From Tunturiibacter empetritectus (lineage in GTDB: Bacteria; Acidobacteriota; Terriglobia; Terriglobales; Acidobacteriaceae): a stretch of DNA of 64,000 bases. Below the pieces are notes generated by a model. It was given only the letters and a program-made list of their open reading frames with translations, did not search any database and had not been told where the DNA came from. The stretch's first letter is position 1. Each line of letters opens with the position of its first letter. This document shows, piece by piece, positions 44,515-54,202 of this stretch. Both the position numbers and the translations under genes were made by a program. The stretch is from assembly GCF_013410875.1 (NCBI RefSeq), contig NZ_JACCCU010000004.1, forward strand, positions 17,241 to 81,240, written 5' to 3'.

Positions 44515-46605
44515 TCAGCTAAGGAGCTTCGCTAACTCAGCAACAACAGGCTTAGGGTTTCCGTCAAAATCGACGATGGAGGCATTTTCTGTGCACGGAA
44601 AAGAATCGTGCCCCATCCAGATAATCAAACCGCCGCAGGCCGGAAAGCGGGACAGCACCGATCGTAGCGCGATCGTCAATGCCGCTTCCTGCCGGGCGTT
44701 CATCCATGCGACGAACTCTTCGAGATCTCGTGGTTCACGTCCTTTCTCTTTCGCGAACTTCGGCCAGTCGATCCACCAGGATTGGCGTGCCCATAGAGGA
44801 TTTTCGCTCGTGCCCGGCACTTCAGGAAGATCTCCCTTATATTTCCGGATAATGCTGACGGGACTCGTCGAGGGCGCACCCATTTCGGAATGAAACATGG
44901 CGTCGTCTCTGGCCCATAGCGTCGTCCACTCCCCCTCCGGTAGGCCGTCGAGATTCCACGGTCCGTGCACATCCCAGAACACGCCCTTGCCACAATCCTG
45001 GAGACTAAACACACCCACGGGCCCATACGGGTTCGTCGCAAGAAAACGTCGGCCTGAGTCTTCGCGCGCGACAACTTCAGCCATTCTTACGACGGCTGGA
45101 TGATTGCGGATGGTCAGCGTAGGCTGATTGCTCTTCACGCCATTTTTGTCATCCTGCAATTCGTTACCACCGCACCAGAGAAGAAGCGATACATGATGCG
45201 CTCTGCGTTCTATATATGACTGAGCAATTTTGCCAAGTTCATCCACACTGGCCGGGTCGTCCGGCGGGTAATTATCCAGCCCTGAGCTTGAGAGAGGAAA
45301 CTCCTGCCAAACTAACAGCCCTAGTTCGTCGCACAAGTTGTAGAAGTTTTCTTTCTCGAGAACGGCACCGCCCCAGACGCGTACCAGGTTCATACCGCAA
45401 TCACGATAAATGTTCGCTCGCTTGCGGTAGTCTTCCTCTCGAACATCGGCAAAGTTAGGGCGGATCGGCGTCCAGTTAACGCCGAAGAGAAACACGGCTT
45501 TCCCGTTCACAACACAAAGATAGGGATCGGCCGTGTCTGGCGCCCCCTTCGTTCTCCGCCACTCAATACTCTTAAAACCGACTCTTCTGGACTGACGCTC
45601 TAGCAAACGTCCGTGGTCATCTAATAACTCAACTTCCAAGTTGTAGAGCGATTGTGGACCCATACGATTCGGCCACCAGAGATCGACTGGTAGTTCATTC
45701 CATTGCAGGCCGCTACTGGAAAAGTCTGGAGCGTTGACCTCTACAGTTCTCAACTCGCGTGCGCGGTCCGTTAGCGTGATTCGAACCTTGCTGCCTCCAT
45801 GAACACTGCCCCAGACCTTTAGCTTGCCTTTGCCGCTAGCAAGATCGACATCGGAAAAGCATCGGAGTGTCTTAATCTCCGCGCCATGAGTGATTTCAAG
45901 CGTGACGGTGTCCCATATGGCCGTCTGCACGATGCGGTTGACCCAATCCCAACCAAAGTAGAATCGTGGTTTCCATTCGTTCATGCGCGACGTGTAGCCA
46001 ACCTGTCCAAGCCAGCGAGGGCCCGGTGTCAGCCGAATGGAAAGCACATTGCCAGAAGGTTTGAGCGCAGAGGTCAGGTCGGCGACAACTGGAACAAACG
46101 AATTCCGGAAAGAAGCTACCGTTGTTTTGTTCAGGACTATATCGCCAGCATAGTCAAGGCCCGCGCAACGAACGCGTACTTGCTGACCGTTTTGCAGCCA
46201 TTCATCAGGGATGGCTACCTCATAGATCCAGTCACGATTTTCAAGCCATTCGCACTTTCTCGCATTCAGGCCAACGTTCCAATCTTCGATGATGCCGGCT
46301 TTAAGCAAGGCGGCCTGCACGGATACCGGGATGGAAACGGTAAGTGGTCCAGCATCAGGCACGGCAAAGCTAGCGTCATCGTGGGTCTGTGCAAAGTTGC
46401 TGTAAAACGGAGAAAGACCGATCAGTTTCCAGCTCAGTTGTGACAGATCGTAAGTGGTTTTCATGGAAGGCGACTGCGAAAGGGGCCGCTCCTGCAGAGC
46501 TTCGACCAGAGAAGCTGCGTGCGCAGAAACGCCGGCTGAAAGTGCGCCAATTGCACCCAACTTCAACAACTCTCTTCGGCTTAGCTGAGATTCTTCGTGA
46601 GACAA
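44515..46605 (-). CDS. Tat-exported GH2 beta-mannosidase-like enzyme
   Basis: A 696-residue glycoside hydrolase of family 2, closest in pattern to beta-mannosidases. The N-terminus has a twin-arginine signal (SRRELLKLGAIGALSAG). Sugar-binding and Ig-like domains (about 50-340) lead to the TIM barrel with NWTPIRPNF and LVRVWGG; the acid/base Glu is in WCGGNELQ and the nucleophile Glu in FHSEMGAPS. It is shorter than most family members, mainly at the C-terminus. It follows the CocE-type hydrolase gene by 63 bp and would act on a mannoside or other glycoside brought in by the TonB-dependent receptor. Confidence 0.9.
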   Translation of the reverse strand: MSHEESQLSRRELLKLGAIGALSAGVSAHAASLVEALQERPLSQSPSMKTTYDLSQLSWKLIGLSPFYSNFAQTHDDASFAVPDAGPLTVSIPVSVQAALLKAGIIEDWNVGLNARKCEWLENRDWIYEVAIPDEWLQNGQQVRVRCAGLDYAGDIVLNKTTVASFRNSFVPVVADLTSALKPSGNVLSIRLTPGPRWLGQVGYTSRMNEWKPRFYFGWDWVNRIVQTAIWDTVTLEITHGAEIKTLRCFSDVDLASGKGKLKVWGSVHGGSKVRITLTDRARELRTVEVNAPDFSSSGLQWNELPVDLWWPNRMGPQSLYNLEVELLDDHGRLLERQSRRVGFKSIEWRRTKGAPDTADPYLCVVNGKAVFLFGVNWTPIRPNFADVREEDYRKRANIYRDCGMNLVRVWGGAVLEKENFYNLCDELGLLVWQEFPLSSSGLDNYPPDDPASVDELGKIAQSYIERRAHHVSLLLWCGGNELQDDKNGVKSNQPTLTIRNHPAVVRMAEVVAREDSGRRFLATNPYGPVGVFSLQDCGKGVFWDVHGPWNLDGLPEGEWTTLWARDDAMFHSEMGAPSTSPVSIIRKYKGDLPEVPGTSENPLWARQSWWIDWPKFAKEKGREPRDLEEFVAWMNARQEAALTIALRSVLSRFPACGGLIIWMGHDSFPCTENASIVDFDGNPKPVVAELAKLLS

Positions 46606-46668
46606 ATCAAACTCCTTGGTTTTTTGCTCCGGATTCGAAGGACCAGCATTTTCTGTGAGTCAGCTCTG

Positions 46669-48345
46669 TTACTGCGGAATAACTGGCAGAAGGATTGCCG
46701 AGGGATGTTCGCTGTCATGAAAGATCGCGTTCGTCGCCTTGATCGGATTCTTTTCCTGATCGAAGTTGGCTCCGGTGTTCGGGTTGGAATCGAACCGGGG
46801 ACTATTGCTGCTCGATACTTCTACGCGCAAGCGATGGCCGGGCAGAAATACGTTGCTGGTAGGGCCGGCAGCCACTGTAGCTTTGTAGATCTCACCAGGC
46901 TTCAGCGGCTCAGGCTTCTCCATCGAGTTTCGGTAACGCAACCTCAAGATTCCGTCGGTAAGATTTTTGGCGTAGCCGTCGGGACTTACATCCACGACTT
47001 TAACCGTGAGATCGGTATCCACGGCGGATGAACGCACATAGACTTCGGCCTGTATGTTTCCTGTCACCTCAAAGTCGTTCTTGAAGGACTCTGAGGTGTA
47101 GACGAGGACATCGGGGCGCTGTTCGATTGAGCGTTGATCAAACGCACCACCTGGTGGTGTTGGGGCGCAGCAGAGCCCTCCACCCTGAGTTGAAACAGGA
47201 TTTGAGGGGTCATAGACATATTGATCGCTTGACTCTTTCTTCGGTGTGGCGGGACTCAAGGAGCCATCGCCGGTGAGTGAATTCGCCTTGCCGCCCGAGT
47301 GCAGGTAGTAGCGAGTGCTCTGTGCTCTCGCAAGAGGCCATGCGTCTTCTTCGCGCCACGAGTTCTTTCCCATGACGAAAAGCTTTACGGGCTTTTCGGT
47401 CTTGAACTGGTTCGCTGTTCCCTTCAAGATGAAGTCATACCAGTCAAAGACGAGCAACGGATTAGGATTGGCCGTAGGGCCGAAGTCAACATCGCCGGAC
47501 TTCGAGGAAGCCATTCCGTGCGTCCACGGGCCGATGATCAGCCGTTGCTTTGCTTGCACTGCCGGATTGCCATGCTTGCTGACGCTTTCGTAGTCACGCA
47601 AGGCACCCGAGATGAAGACGTCATACCATCCACTCAAGTAAAGGCCTGGCGCAAGTATCTTTTCTGGCCGCGTGTCGATCGTCATCAGCTTCCAATACTC
47701 GTCATAGTCCGGATGCAAACGCCAGTCGCGATAGAAATCTACCGAGTGAAGGTCGGCAGGTGGTTTCTGTGTCACGGGATCAGCTGAAACTCCACTCACC
47801 CAGCTGTCGGTCACATTTTTTTCTAACGCTCCTCCCTGATAGATAACGCCTTCGTGAAAATTTGAGGGCACCATCCACGGGGTGATGGCCACCAGGTGAG
47901 GAGGTGATGTGACAGCAGCTAACACTTGCGTGATTGCTACGTAGGAACCACCCCACATCACTACCCTGCCGTCGGAACCTGGAAGCGATGCGGCCCACTC
48001 TACCGAGTCGTAACCGTCAGAACCTTCGTTCTGGAACGCGTACCAACTTCCTTCCGAAGCGAATCGTCCACGACAATCCTGAACAACCGTGATGTACCCG
48101 TGCGAAGTGATGAGACGGGCGATAGGGTCTCCAGCCGCTTTACCATACGGTGTACGAACCAGGACAACTGGATATTTTCCATCGCCTTTAGGACGATAGA
48201 TATCAGCCTGCAGCCTAATACCGTCTCGCATCGTTGCCGGCATGTTATGGTCGACGACGAGATCTCCGGCGTTTTGTGCCGCCGCGATGGACACGGTTGC
48301 ACACAGAAACGCGAAGACGCACCCTGCCCAGCTATGTCGTGTCAT
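46669..48345 (-). CDS. CocE/NonD-family secreted hydrolase (S15-like)
   Basis: A 558-residue alpha/beta hydrolase of the Xaa-Pro dipeptidyl-peptidase/cocaine-esterase family. Signal peptide about 1-23. Core motifs: RTPYGKAAGDP, QDCRGRFASEG, nucleophile Ser in WGGSYVAITQ, acid Asp in GWYDVFISGA and His in GPWTHGMAS. The C-terminal jelly-roll domain (about 350-555) contains AEVYVRSSAVDTDLTVKV, typical of the family. It hydrolyses an ester or amide in the periplasm. It lies 22 bp after the TonB-dependent receptor gene and before the GH2 gene, which links the three. Confidence 0.92.
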   Translation of the reverse strand: MTRHSWAGCVFAFLCATVSIAAAQNAGDLVVDHNMPATMRDGIRLQADIYRPKGDGKYPVVLVRTPYGKAAGDPIARLITSHGYITVVQDCRGRFASEGSWYAFQNEGSDGYDSVEWAASLPGSDGRVVMWGGSYVAITQVLAAVTSPPHLVAITPWMVPSNFHEGVIYQGGALEKNVTDSWVSGVSADPVTQKPPADLHSVDFYRDWRLHPDYDEYWKLMTIDTRPEKILAPGLYLSGWYDVFISGALRDYESVSKHGNPAVQAKQRLIIGPWTHGMASSKSGDVDFGPTANPNPLLVFDWYDFILKGTANQFKTEKPVKLFVMGKNSWREEDAWPLARAQSTRYYLHSGGKANSLTGDGSLSPATPKKESSDQYVYDPSNPVSTQGGGLCCAPTPPGGAFDQRSIEQRPDVLVYTSESFKNDFEVTGNIQAEVYVRSSAVDTDLTVKVVDVSPDGYAKNLTDGILRLRYRNSMEKPEPLKPGEIYKATVAAGPTSNVFLPGHRLRVEVSSSNSPRFDSNPNTGANFDQEKNPIKATNAIFHDSEHPSAILLPVIPQ

Positions 48346-48367
48346 ACATCCTCTTCCCTATTGGCCT

Positions 48368-51300
48368 TTAGAAAGCCAGCTTCAGTCCAAATTGAATGAT
48401 CCTTGGAGACACAGTTGTTGAACTGATGTAGCCAAAAGTCGGAGAATCAACCGTAGCGTTTGGCGCACCAAAATTGGCCCAGTTGAAGAGATTGAAGGCC
48501 TCCGCACGAAACTCCAGGCGAATCGCTTCGTGTATCGGAGTCTCCTTGATCAGCGAGAAATCGACATCCTTTTGGCCCGGGGTCCGAATAGGCAGTCCCC
48601 GCCCCAATTGGCCGTAGTCCAACGGGCCAGGCAATAAAAAGGAACTTCCTGGCTTAGGCATATCTGTTCCTGGCGTCAAGCCCGGAGACTTGAAGTAGTG
48701 TGTCAATCTGTTCTTGTTCGATCCACTGCCTTGAAGATTAGCTAGTGTCGCGCCGGGGATCAAATCCGGCGTCAGGTATCCGTCCGAAATGACAGCACTG
48801 TAGATTGCCTGCGACATAAGAAAGGTGATGGGTTGGCCTGACTGAAAAGTCATAATGCCTGCTGTCTCCCACCCCCCGGTAAATTTTTCAACGAACCCGT
48901 GCCGGTTCTTGAGAGGATCGGGAAGCTGATAGACCAGGCTGGTTGTCGAACGTGTTTTCCGGTCCCAGTCCGATAGACCCCAGTGATTATTAAGGTTGTT
49001 GTCTCCAGGCGGCTGCGCGTTACCTGCGCCACCACTCAAACCTCCCGAGCCTGCACCTGGGGCACCTGAGTTAAGGGAATTGTTGTCCGCCGATCTTCCG
49101 AACGTGAACGCTGAAAGAAACTGCAGACCGTGGCTCATACGTTGGTTGAACGTGAGCACAAGCGCGCTGTACTTGGAACTACCATTGAACCTATCCAGGG
49201 TTAAGCCACGATCTGCAATAACGCCCGCAACTGGTACACGATCCTGAATATTCGCGTAGGTATTCGTCGTAATTCCACGGATTGGATTCGAAGGGCTAGC
49301 GATGTCTGGCTGATTTGCCGCCAGCGCGTTGAGCAATCTCAGTCCATGCGAACCCAGATAGGCGATTTCAACGACAGAGTTTTTTCCGAGCTCCCGCTCA
49401 ATGGAGAAATTGAACTGCTGTACGTAGGGGTTTCGCGCGTTTGGATCTAGCACTTGGTTGTAATAGCCAGGAGTTCCGCCAGGGACATATTGACGAGGTT
49501 GCCATAAGGGGAATTGATCATCGGCCGGCAGGTTCAAGACATCGAAGGGATCCTGCAGCGTAGGAGTAGGTTGCCCGACGAGCTGCTCAACGTCATTGAA
49601 GGGAATTCCGTCGGCCTCATTGTCGGCCGCAGCAGTGGATGAGCGGGGATAGAAGAGCCCATAACCCCCACGCACGGACCAATGTGCCAACGGCTGCCAC
49701 GCGAAGCCAACGCGCGGACCGAAGTTCTTGAGGTCCTCTCCTTTCACGAGCGTATTACTCTCGAGAGCTACCCCACTGGGAATGGTCTTGCCCGGATGAA
49801 GTCGAGCATAGTCCCGCGCCAAAGTGTACCCAGTATAGGACTGAGAGGCGTTGGGGATGCCAAAGGCCCCCTCTGCAATGAGTGAAGGATCAAACCCTGC
49901 GATCCGACCTTCAGTATCGTGCGGCCATGCGAAGTAGTCCCACCGCAAGCCGACATTCAACGTGAAGTTTTTAGCAAGCTTAAAATCATCCTGAGCGAAA
50001 TAACTCATGTCGTTGAAGCGGTAAGATTTAGCGAAGCTCCCGGTGGCCCCCGCTGTATCGATGATATTGCTGTAAGGAAAGCCTATTGAGGCAAGACCAT
50101 TTTGAGCAGCACTCTGGCCTAGAAGGAAATCCTGGAAGGTCTCCATCAAAATGGCGCCAGGTTTTCCGGTATTCGAATCCTGAGGCAGTTGGTGACGAGT
50201 ATATGACCCGCCAAAGCGGATGTTATGTCTCCCGATAACCTTCGAAACAGTGTCTGCGATGATGTACTGATTCTCGGAGTTCGCGGCGTATACCGAGTTG
50301 GCGCTTGCCGATATCCCGGCCTGAGCTATGAGGAACCAGGGAAAGTAGGAACCACCATCCGGCAAAGGCTTGATCCCTACGTCCGATGCACTAATGGGGT
50401 CCTTGGCATTTGTGACCAATGCGACCCGCAGGAATGCAGCGCGTACCTCATTCACGAGCGTGGGCGAAGCAGTGAACGTATGCGACAAAGTAAAGTTTCG
50501 ATTCTGGTTTTTTGCGACGCTGGTAAAGCCGGGCAAGTTCCCGAGCAATGAATTTTGATTGATGTTTGCCGTAAAGATTTTGGCTGATAACAGCTGGCGA
50601 TTTGAAATCTGGTAATCAAGGTCAAGCGCGTATTGATCCTCGTTGTAGTGGCCGGGAAGGCTGAAACTAGCGTTTGAGTACACCTGGCCGTCGCCTGCAC
50701 CACCCAAGCCGTCGCTCAGGGCACTGGCTGGAAACGATGGGAACAGATACTGGCCATTCGGTAATTTCGCTTGCAGAATGTTGATAGCGACCGGATTGAT
50801 GTTCGAGCCGTCGGTGCGAACGCAATTGATTCCCGCAGCACAAACTCCGGCGGGATAGCCGACTCGTCCGCCATAGATTGCACCCAAAGAGGAGATCAAG
50901 CTTGCTGTATTGCTGCGATCCCCTGCGGGTAGCAACGGGTAAGATGGCAATGTATAGACAAACCCCGGCGAAGCCCCATTGATTTGCCGAGTCCCTTGAT
51001 AGCCAAAGAAGAAGAAAGCTTTGTTTTTTATAACAGGGCCGCCAAACGTGCCACCGAATTGATTCTGACGCAGAATCGGCGTCTTGTTTCCGTTTCCAGC
51101 CTCTATCTGCGAGCCTTTGTAGAAGTACTCGTTTGCATTCAGCACGTTGTTGCGAAAAAACTCAAACACATTGCCATGAAATTTATTTGTGCCACTCTTC
51201 GTGACGAGGTTCACATTAGAACCGCCCGCCTGGCCGTATTCGGCCGAGTAGAGGCTTGACTGGACCTTGAACTCCTCGACTACGTCTGGCGATGGAACCG

Positions 51301-51979
51301 CAATAAAGTAAGCACCCCCCGTCACAGCGGCGACTGCATTCGTCCCATTGAGATTGATGCTGTTGTCATAATATCGGCCACCAGCAACGGAGAACCCTTG
51401 AGTGCCATTGCCGAAAGCTGCGGCGACCGGCACATCCGTTACCACACCGCCCTGTAGGGTGAGAAGTTGGGTGAAGTTCCGGGTCGATAGGGGCAACGAC
51501 GAAACCTGGTTACTATCGAAGACGTTTCCTGTGGTCGCAGACTCTGTTTGCAACAGCTCCGTCTGATTACTAACCGTCACGATCTCGGTCACGTCCCCTA
51601 CGGCAAGTGCTACCTGTCCCAAGCTGGCCGTCTCCGTCACGAGCACGACGACGGGTTGCCGCACTAGCTTCTTGAAGCCTTTCGCCACCACTTCTACCCG
51701 ATAGCGTCCTGGCTCAACGAGAGTAAAAAGAAAGATGCCGTCTGCCTTACTCATCGTGGAGCGAGTGGTGCCAGTATCCAGGTTCGTTTCGGTTACGGTA
51801 GCTCCGACTACGGAAGCGCCACTGGGGTCGAGCAAGGAACCGGTGATTCCTCCTTTGGCTCCCTGCGAATAGGCCACATTCATTCCTGCCAGGAAGACCA
51901 GCACAAGCTGGAGTATGGCGTGCAGGACATGCCTGTAGCGCTCCTCCACAACCTTTCCCATCTCCAGTGCTTGCCTCAT
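48368..51979 (-). CDS. TonB-dependent receptor, Oar-like, second copy type
   Basis: A 1203-residue outer-membrane receptor. Signal peptide about 18-39 (ILQLVLVFLAGMNVAYSQ), carboxypeptidase-regulatory-like domain (about 42-130, with GGITGSLLDPSGASVVGATV), plug (about 140-270) and beta-barrel ending in the aromatic-terminated GLKLAF. The ATG at 51979 has AGGGGAGG just upstream and follows the predicted promoter start; the longer frame from 52015 begins inside the -10 element and is rejected. It heads the block of CocE hydrolase, GH2 enzyme and acyl-CoA synthetase and is divergent from the IclR gene, whose product probably represses it. Confidence 0.93.
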   Translation of the reverse strand: MRQALEMGKVVEERYRHVLHAILQLVLVFLAGMNVAYSQGAKGGITGSLLDPSGASVVGATVTETNLDTGTTRSTMSKADGIFLFTLVEPGRYRVEVVAKGFKKLVRQPVVVLVTETASLGQVALAVGDVTEIVTVSNQTELLQTESATTGNVFDSNQVSSLPLSTRNFTQLLTLQGGVVTDVPVAAAFGNGTQGFSVAGGRYYDNSINLNGTNAVAAVTGGAYFIAVPSPDVVEEFKVQSSLYSAEYGQAGGSNVNLVTKSGTNKFHGNVFEFFRNNVLNANEYFYKGSQIEAGNGNKTPILRQNQFGGTFGGPVIKNKAFFFFGYQGTRQINGASPGFVYTLPSYPLLPAGDRSNTASLISSLGAIYGGRVGYPAGVCAAGINCVRTDGSNINPVAINILQAKLPNGQYLFPSFPASALSDGLGGAGDGQVYSNASFSLPGHYNEDQYALDLDYQISNRQLLSAKIFTANINQNSLLGNLPGFTSVAKNQNRNFTLSHTFTASPTLVNEVRAAFLRVALVTNAKDPISASDVGIKPLPDGGSYFPWFLIAQAGISASANSVYAANSENQYIIADTVSKVIGRHNIRFGGSYTRHQLPQDSNTGKPGAILMETFQDFLLGQSAAQNGLASIGFPYSNIIDTAGATGSFAKSYRFNDMSYFAQDDFKLAKNFTLNVGLRWDYFAWPHDTEGRIAGFDPSLIAEGAFGIPNASQSYTGYTLARDYARLHPGKTIPSGVALESNTLVKGEDLKNFGPRVGFAWQPLAHWSVRGGYGLFYPRSSTAAADNEADGIPFNDVEQLVGQPTPTLQDPFDVLNLPADDQFPLWQPRQYVPGGTPGYYNQVLDPNARNPYVQQFNFSIERELGKNSVVEIAYLGSHGLRLLNALAANQPDIASPSNPIRGITTNTYANIQDRVPVAGVIADRGLTLDRFNGSSKYSALVLTFNQRMSHGLQFLSAFTFGRSADNNSLNSGAPGAGSGGLSGGAGNAQPPGDNNLNNHWGLSDWDRKTRSTTSLVYQLPDPLKNRHGFVEKFTGGWETAGIMTFQSGQPITFLMSQAIYSAVISDGYLTPDLIPGATLANLQGSGSNKNRLTHYFKSPGLTPGTDMPKPGSSFLLPGPLDYGQLGRGLPIRTPGQKDVDFSLIKETPIHEAIRLEFRAEAFNLFNWANFGAPNATVDSPTFGYISSTTVSPRIIQFGLKLAF

Positions 51980-52013
51980 GTTCCTCCCCTTTTCTAGGTG
52001 CCAGTGCGGGATC

Positions 52014-52043
52014 ACTAGAAATTTCGCAGCGTGTGGCTGTCAA
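52014..52043 (-). promoter_or_regulatory. Sigma-70-type promoter of the receptor operon, copy 2
   Basis: Minus strand: TTGACA (52043-52038), 18-bp spacer, TCTAGT (52019-52014), predicted start near 52007, about 28 nt before the receptor ATG. The same promoter with the same spacer length occurs at 29368-29397. Confidence 0.7.
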
Positions 52044-52050
52044 ATATCTG

Positions 52051-52064
52051 CTCAATAGATTGAG
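52051..52064. promoter_or_regulatory. Palindromic operator candidate between receptor and iclR-type gene
   Basis: CTCAATAGATTGAG is a perfect 6-bp palindrome with a 2-bp centre, 7 bp upstream of the receptor's -35 element and 115 bp before the IclR-family start. A close version, with the core CAATATATTG, precedes the second promoter copy at 29407. Binding of the IclR-family protein is inference. Confidence 0.6.
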
Positions 52065-52179
52065 GGGTTTTCTGTCGTGACGTAGTCTGCAACATCATTG
52101 ACAGTCCGGCACTCGTGGTGGCATCCTCGCAAGGATTTCCTTAATAGACTGAACACGCGGTATTTGTGGAGTTACCCAG

Positions 52180-53049
52180 GTGACTTTAAGAGAAGTTTCA
52201 ACCCGTCGGAATCGAGCAGAAAGGACAGATCTCGGTACGTCTCTAGATCGCGCGCTTGCTATTTTAGAGATGGTTTCAGGAAACGGCGGCGGTACAACAA
52301 ATGCAGAACTAGCTCGTCGCCTATCGATTCCCACGAGCAGTTGTTCCTATGTGCTACAACGATTGGAGAGGACCGGGTACCTGACAAGGTCAGAAGAAAC
52401 TCGGCGCTACGAGCTGGGAATTAAAGTTCTCGGCTTGGCGCACGGTGTGCTCCGCGATACAGGATTGCCGGGAGCAGTGGATTCAATTCTTAAAGAGATT
52501 GCGGAGAAAACTGGCCAGGCCGTGATTATAGCCATTCTTTGCAAGGATCGCATTACGATTTTGAGAAGAACAGGACTTCCCGAACTGAATGGTGTCGATT
52601 TCGAAATGGGATCCAGTTTCCCGGCACATGCGACCGCAATCGGAAAAATGTTGCTCGCGCGGCTTTCAGATGCTGATCTGCGCGAACTTCTCGATTCACA
52701 GCAACTCGTAAAGCGATCGCCGAGAACGATCAACTCCAAAGACGACTTGATGCGGAACCTGGTGGATATCCGGAGGCGTGGCCACTCGACGAGCAACGGC
52801 GAACTGTTTATGAGAATCCGAGGGCTGGCGGTGCCTATCATGGATGACGCCGGGCAAACCTGCGCCGGGCTGACAGTTGCAGGTCCTCGCCTGAGACTGG
52901 ATGATGACGAAGCCATCCGAACTATTCACGATGGCGCCGCAATGATCTCAAAGCGATTGCGAGAGACAGCCGAGCATAGGCGATCCTTGAATTCGCCCTT
53001 CGATGTACTTACAGCACTACGGCATTTCGCTGCGGATCGGATCATCTAA
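52180..53049 (+). CDS. IclR-family transcriptional regulator
   Basis: A 289-residue regulator. N-terminal winged helix (about 20-80) with TTNAELARRLSIPTSSCSYV and LQRLERTGYL; C-terminal effector domain (about 95-270) with FPAHATAIGKMLLA, the SNGELFMRIRGLAVPIMD core and GLTVAGP. It starts with GTG (52180). Divergent from the TonB-dependent receptor gene, with a palindrome between them, it is the likely controller of the receptor-hydrolase operon. IclR proteins commonly respond to aromatic or sugar-derived acids; the effector here is unknown. Confidence 0.92.
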   Translation: MTLREVSTRRNRAERTDLGTSLDRALAILEMVSGNGGGTTNAELARRLSIPTSSCSYVLQRLERTGYLTRSEETRRYELGIKVLGLAHGVLRDTGLPGAVDSILKEIAEKTGQAVIIAILCKDRITILRRTGLPELNGVDFEMGSSFPAHATAIGKMLLARLSDADLRELLDSQQLVKRSPRTINSKDDLMRNLVDIRRRGHSTSNGELFMRIRGLAVPIMDDAGQTCAGLTVAGPRLRLDDDEAIRTIHDGAAMISKRLRETAEHRRSLNSPFDVLTALRHFAADRII

Positions 53050-53364
53050 GGACTCACCTTCAAGACGCCATCGCCACAGTTGACTCTCGATCTCCAAGTC
53101 AGGAAGCCCTCAATACGGTCGATCGCGATGGATCATCTGTCTCGCACCGGAGCATCGAGAGAAAAGTTGATGCAGGTGGGCAAGCTGCCATGCAAGTTTG
53201 GCCGGGAACATAACAGGATTGTTATATGGTTCGTTCTGAAAGACGCTCATAGCGGAAGAGACCGGGGCGGCCCCGATTTCTTCCCACAAGACGTCTTCTA
53301 AGGGCCTAGGCTTGATTGCTGAATCCAACCAAACCCATGAATCATCTTCACTGGAAGAGGCACG
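53050..53364. other. Gap between iclR-type gene and SDR gene
   Basis: No gene is supported. The only frames are short and lack recognisable features. Promoter elements of the SDR gene should be in the last 100 bp but none stands out. Confidence 0.5.
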
Positions 53365-54096
53365 ATGGTAAAGGGACAGGTAGTTGCAATTACAGGGGCG
53401 AGTAGCGGCATCGGAAAAGCTACCGCTCTTGAGTTGGCTCGCCTGGGAGCAAAGCTTATGTTGGGCGCACGGCATGAAGAAGCTCTTTTGCAAGTAGCCG
53501 AAGAAATCCGCGCTGCCGGAGGCGAGGCCGTGTACCGCATTACGGATGTGAGCAGGCGTGAGGACCTTCTGAAACTCGTACACCTTGCCCAGGAGACCTT
53601 CGGTCAGCTCGATGTTCTGTTCAGTAATGCCGGTGCCATGCCCATCGGACCATTCGACGAGCTTGCCGTCGATGACTGGGAGACGATGGTGGACGTTAAC
53701 ATCAAAGGCGTGCTCTTCGGGATCGCTGCTGCACTCCCCGTCTTCCGTCAGCAGGGCTCCGGGCACTTCATTCATACGGCATCGACGGCTGCCCGTAAGA
53801 CGGTTCCGAATCAGGTGGTATATTCAGCCACCAAGGCGGCGGTGCTGGCTCTTTCCGATGGCCTCCGTCAAGAACTTGCAGGCCAGATACGCGTCAGCAC
53901 TATCTTGCCAGGATTCACCGACACCGCCTTCAGCGAGCATGTGAAAAACCCTGAGATGAAAGCGCAGATGCAAAAGGCGGGAGAAAAGTTCGCGATGTCA
54001 CCCGAGACTGTGGCTAGAGCCGTTGTTTATATACTGGAACAGCCCGAAGGAGTAAATATCGGTGAGGTAACGCTTCGTTCGAAGGCGCAGGCATGA
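53365..54096 (+). CDS. Short-chain dehydrogenase/reductase
   Basis: A 243-residue intact SDR oxidoreductase. Cofactor motif TGASSGIG at 10-17, Asp in TDVSRRED, NAGA, catalytic Ser in TASTAA, and the YxxxK motif in VVYSATKAAV. The C-terminus is complete. The charge pattern after the first beta strand (GARHEE) suggests NADP(H) use, though this is weak. The substrate is unknown. It is a single plus-strand gene; the nearest partner is the IclR-family gene upstream. Confidence 0.93.
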   Translation: MVKGQVVAITGASSGIGKATALELARLGAKLMLGARHEEALLQVAEEIRAAGGEAVYRITDVSRREDLLKLVHLAQETFGQLDVLFSNAGAMPIGPFDELAVDDWETMVDVNIKGVLFGIAAALPVFRQQGSGHFIHTASTAARKTVPNQVVYSATKAAVLALSDGLRQELAGQIRVSTILPGFTDTAFSEHVKNPEMKAQMQKAGEKFAMSPETVARAVVYILEQPEGVNIGEVTLRSKAQA

Positions 54097-54202
54097 CGTT
54101 TATTGCAGCTGTAAATACCGGCAAACGCGCTGCATGGCAGTTGAGATGTGGCCACCGCTGAAGAATTAAGCCCATGCCATCCGGCAGGACTGAGTTTCGG
54201 GG

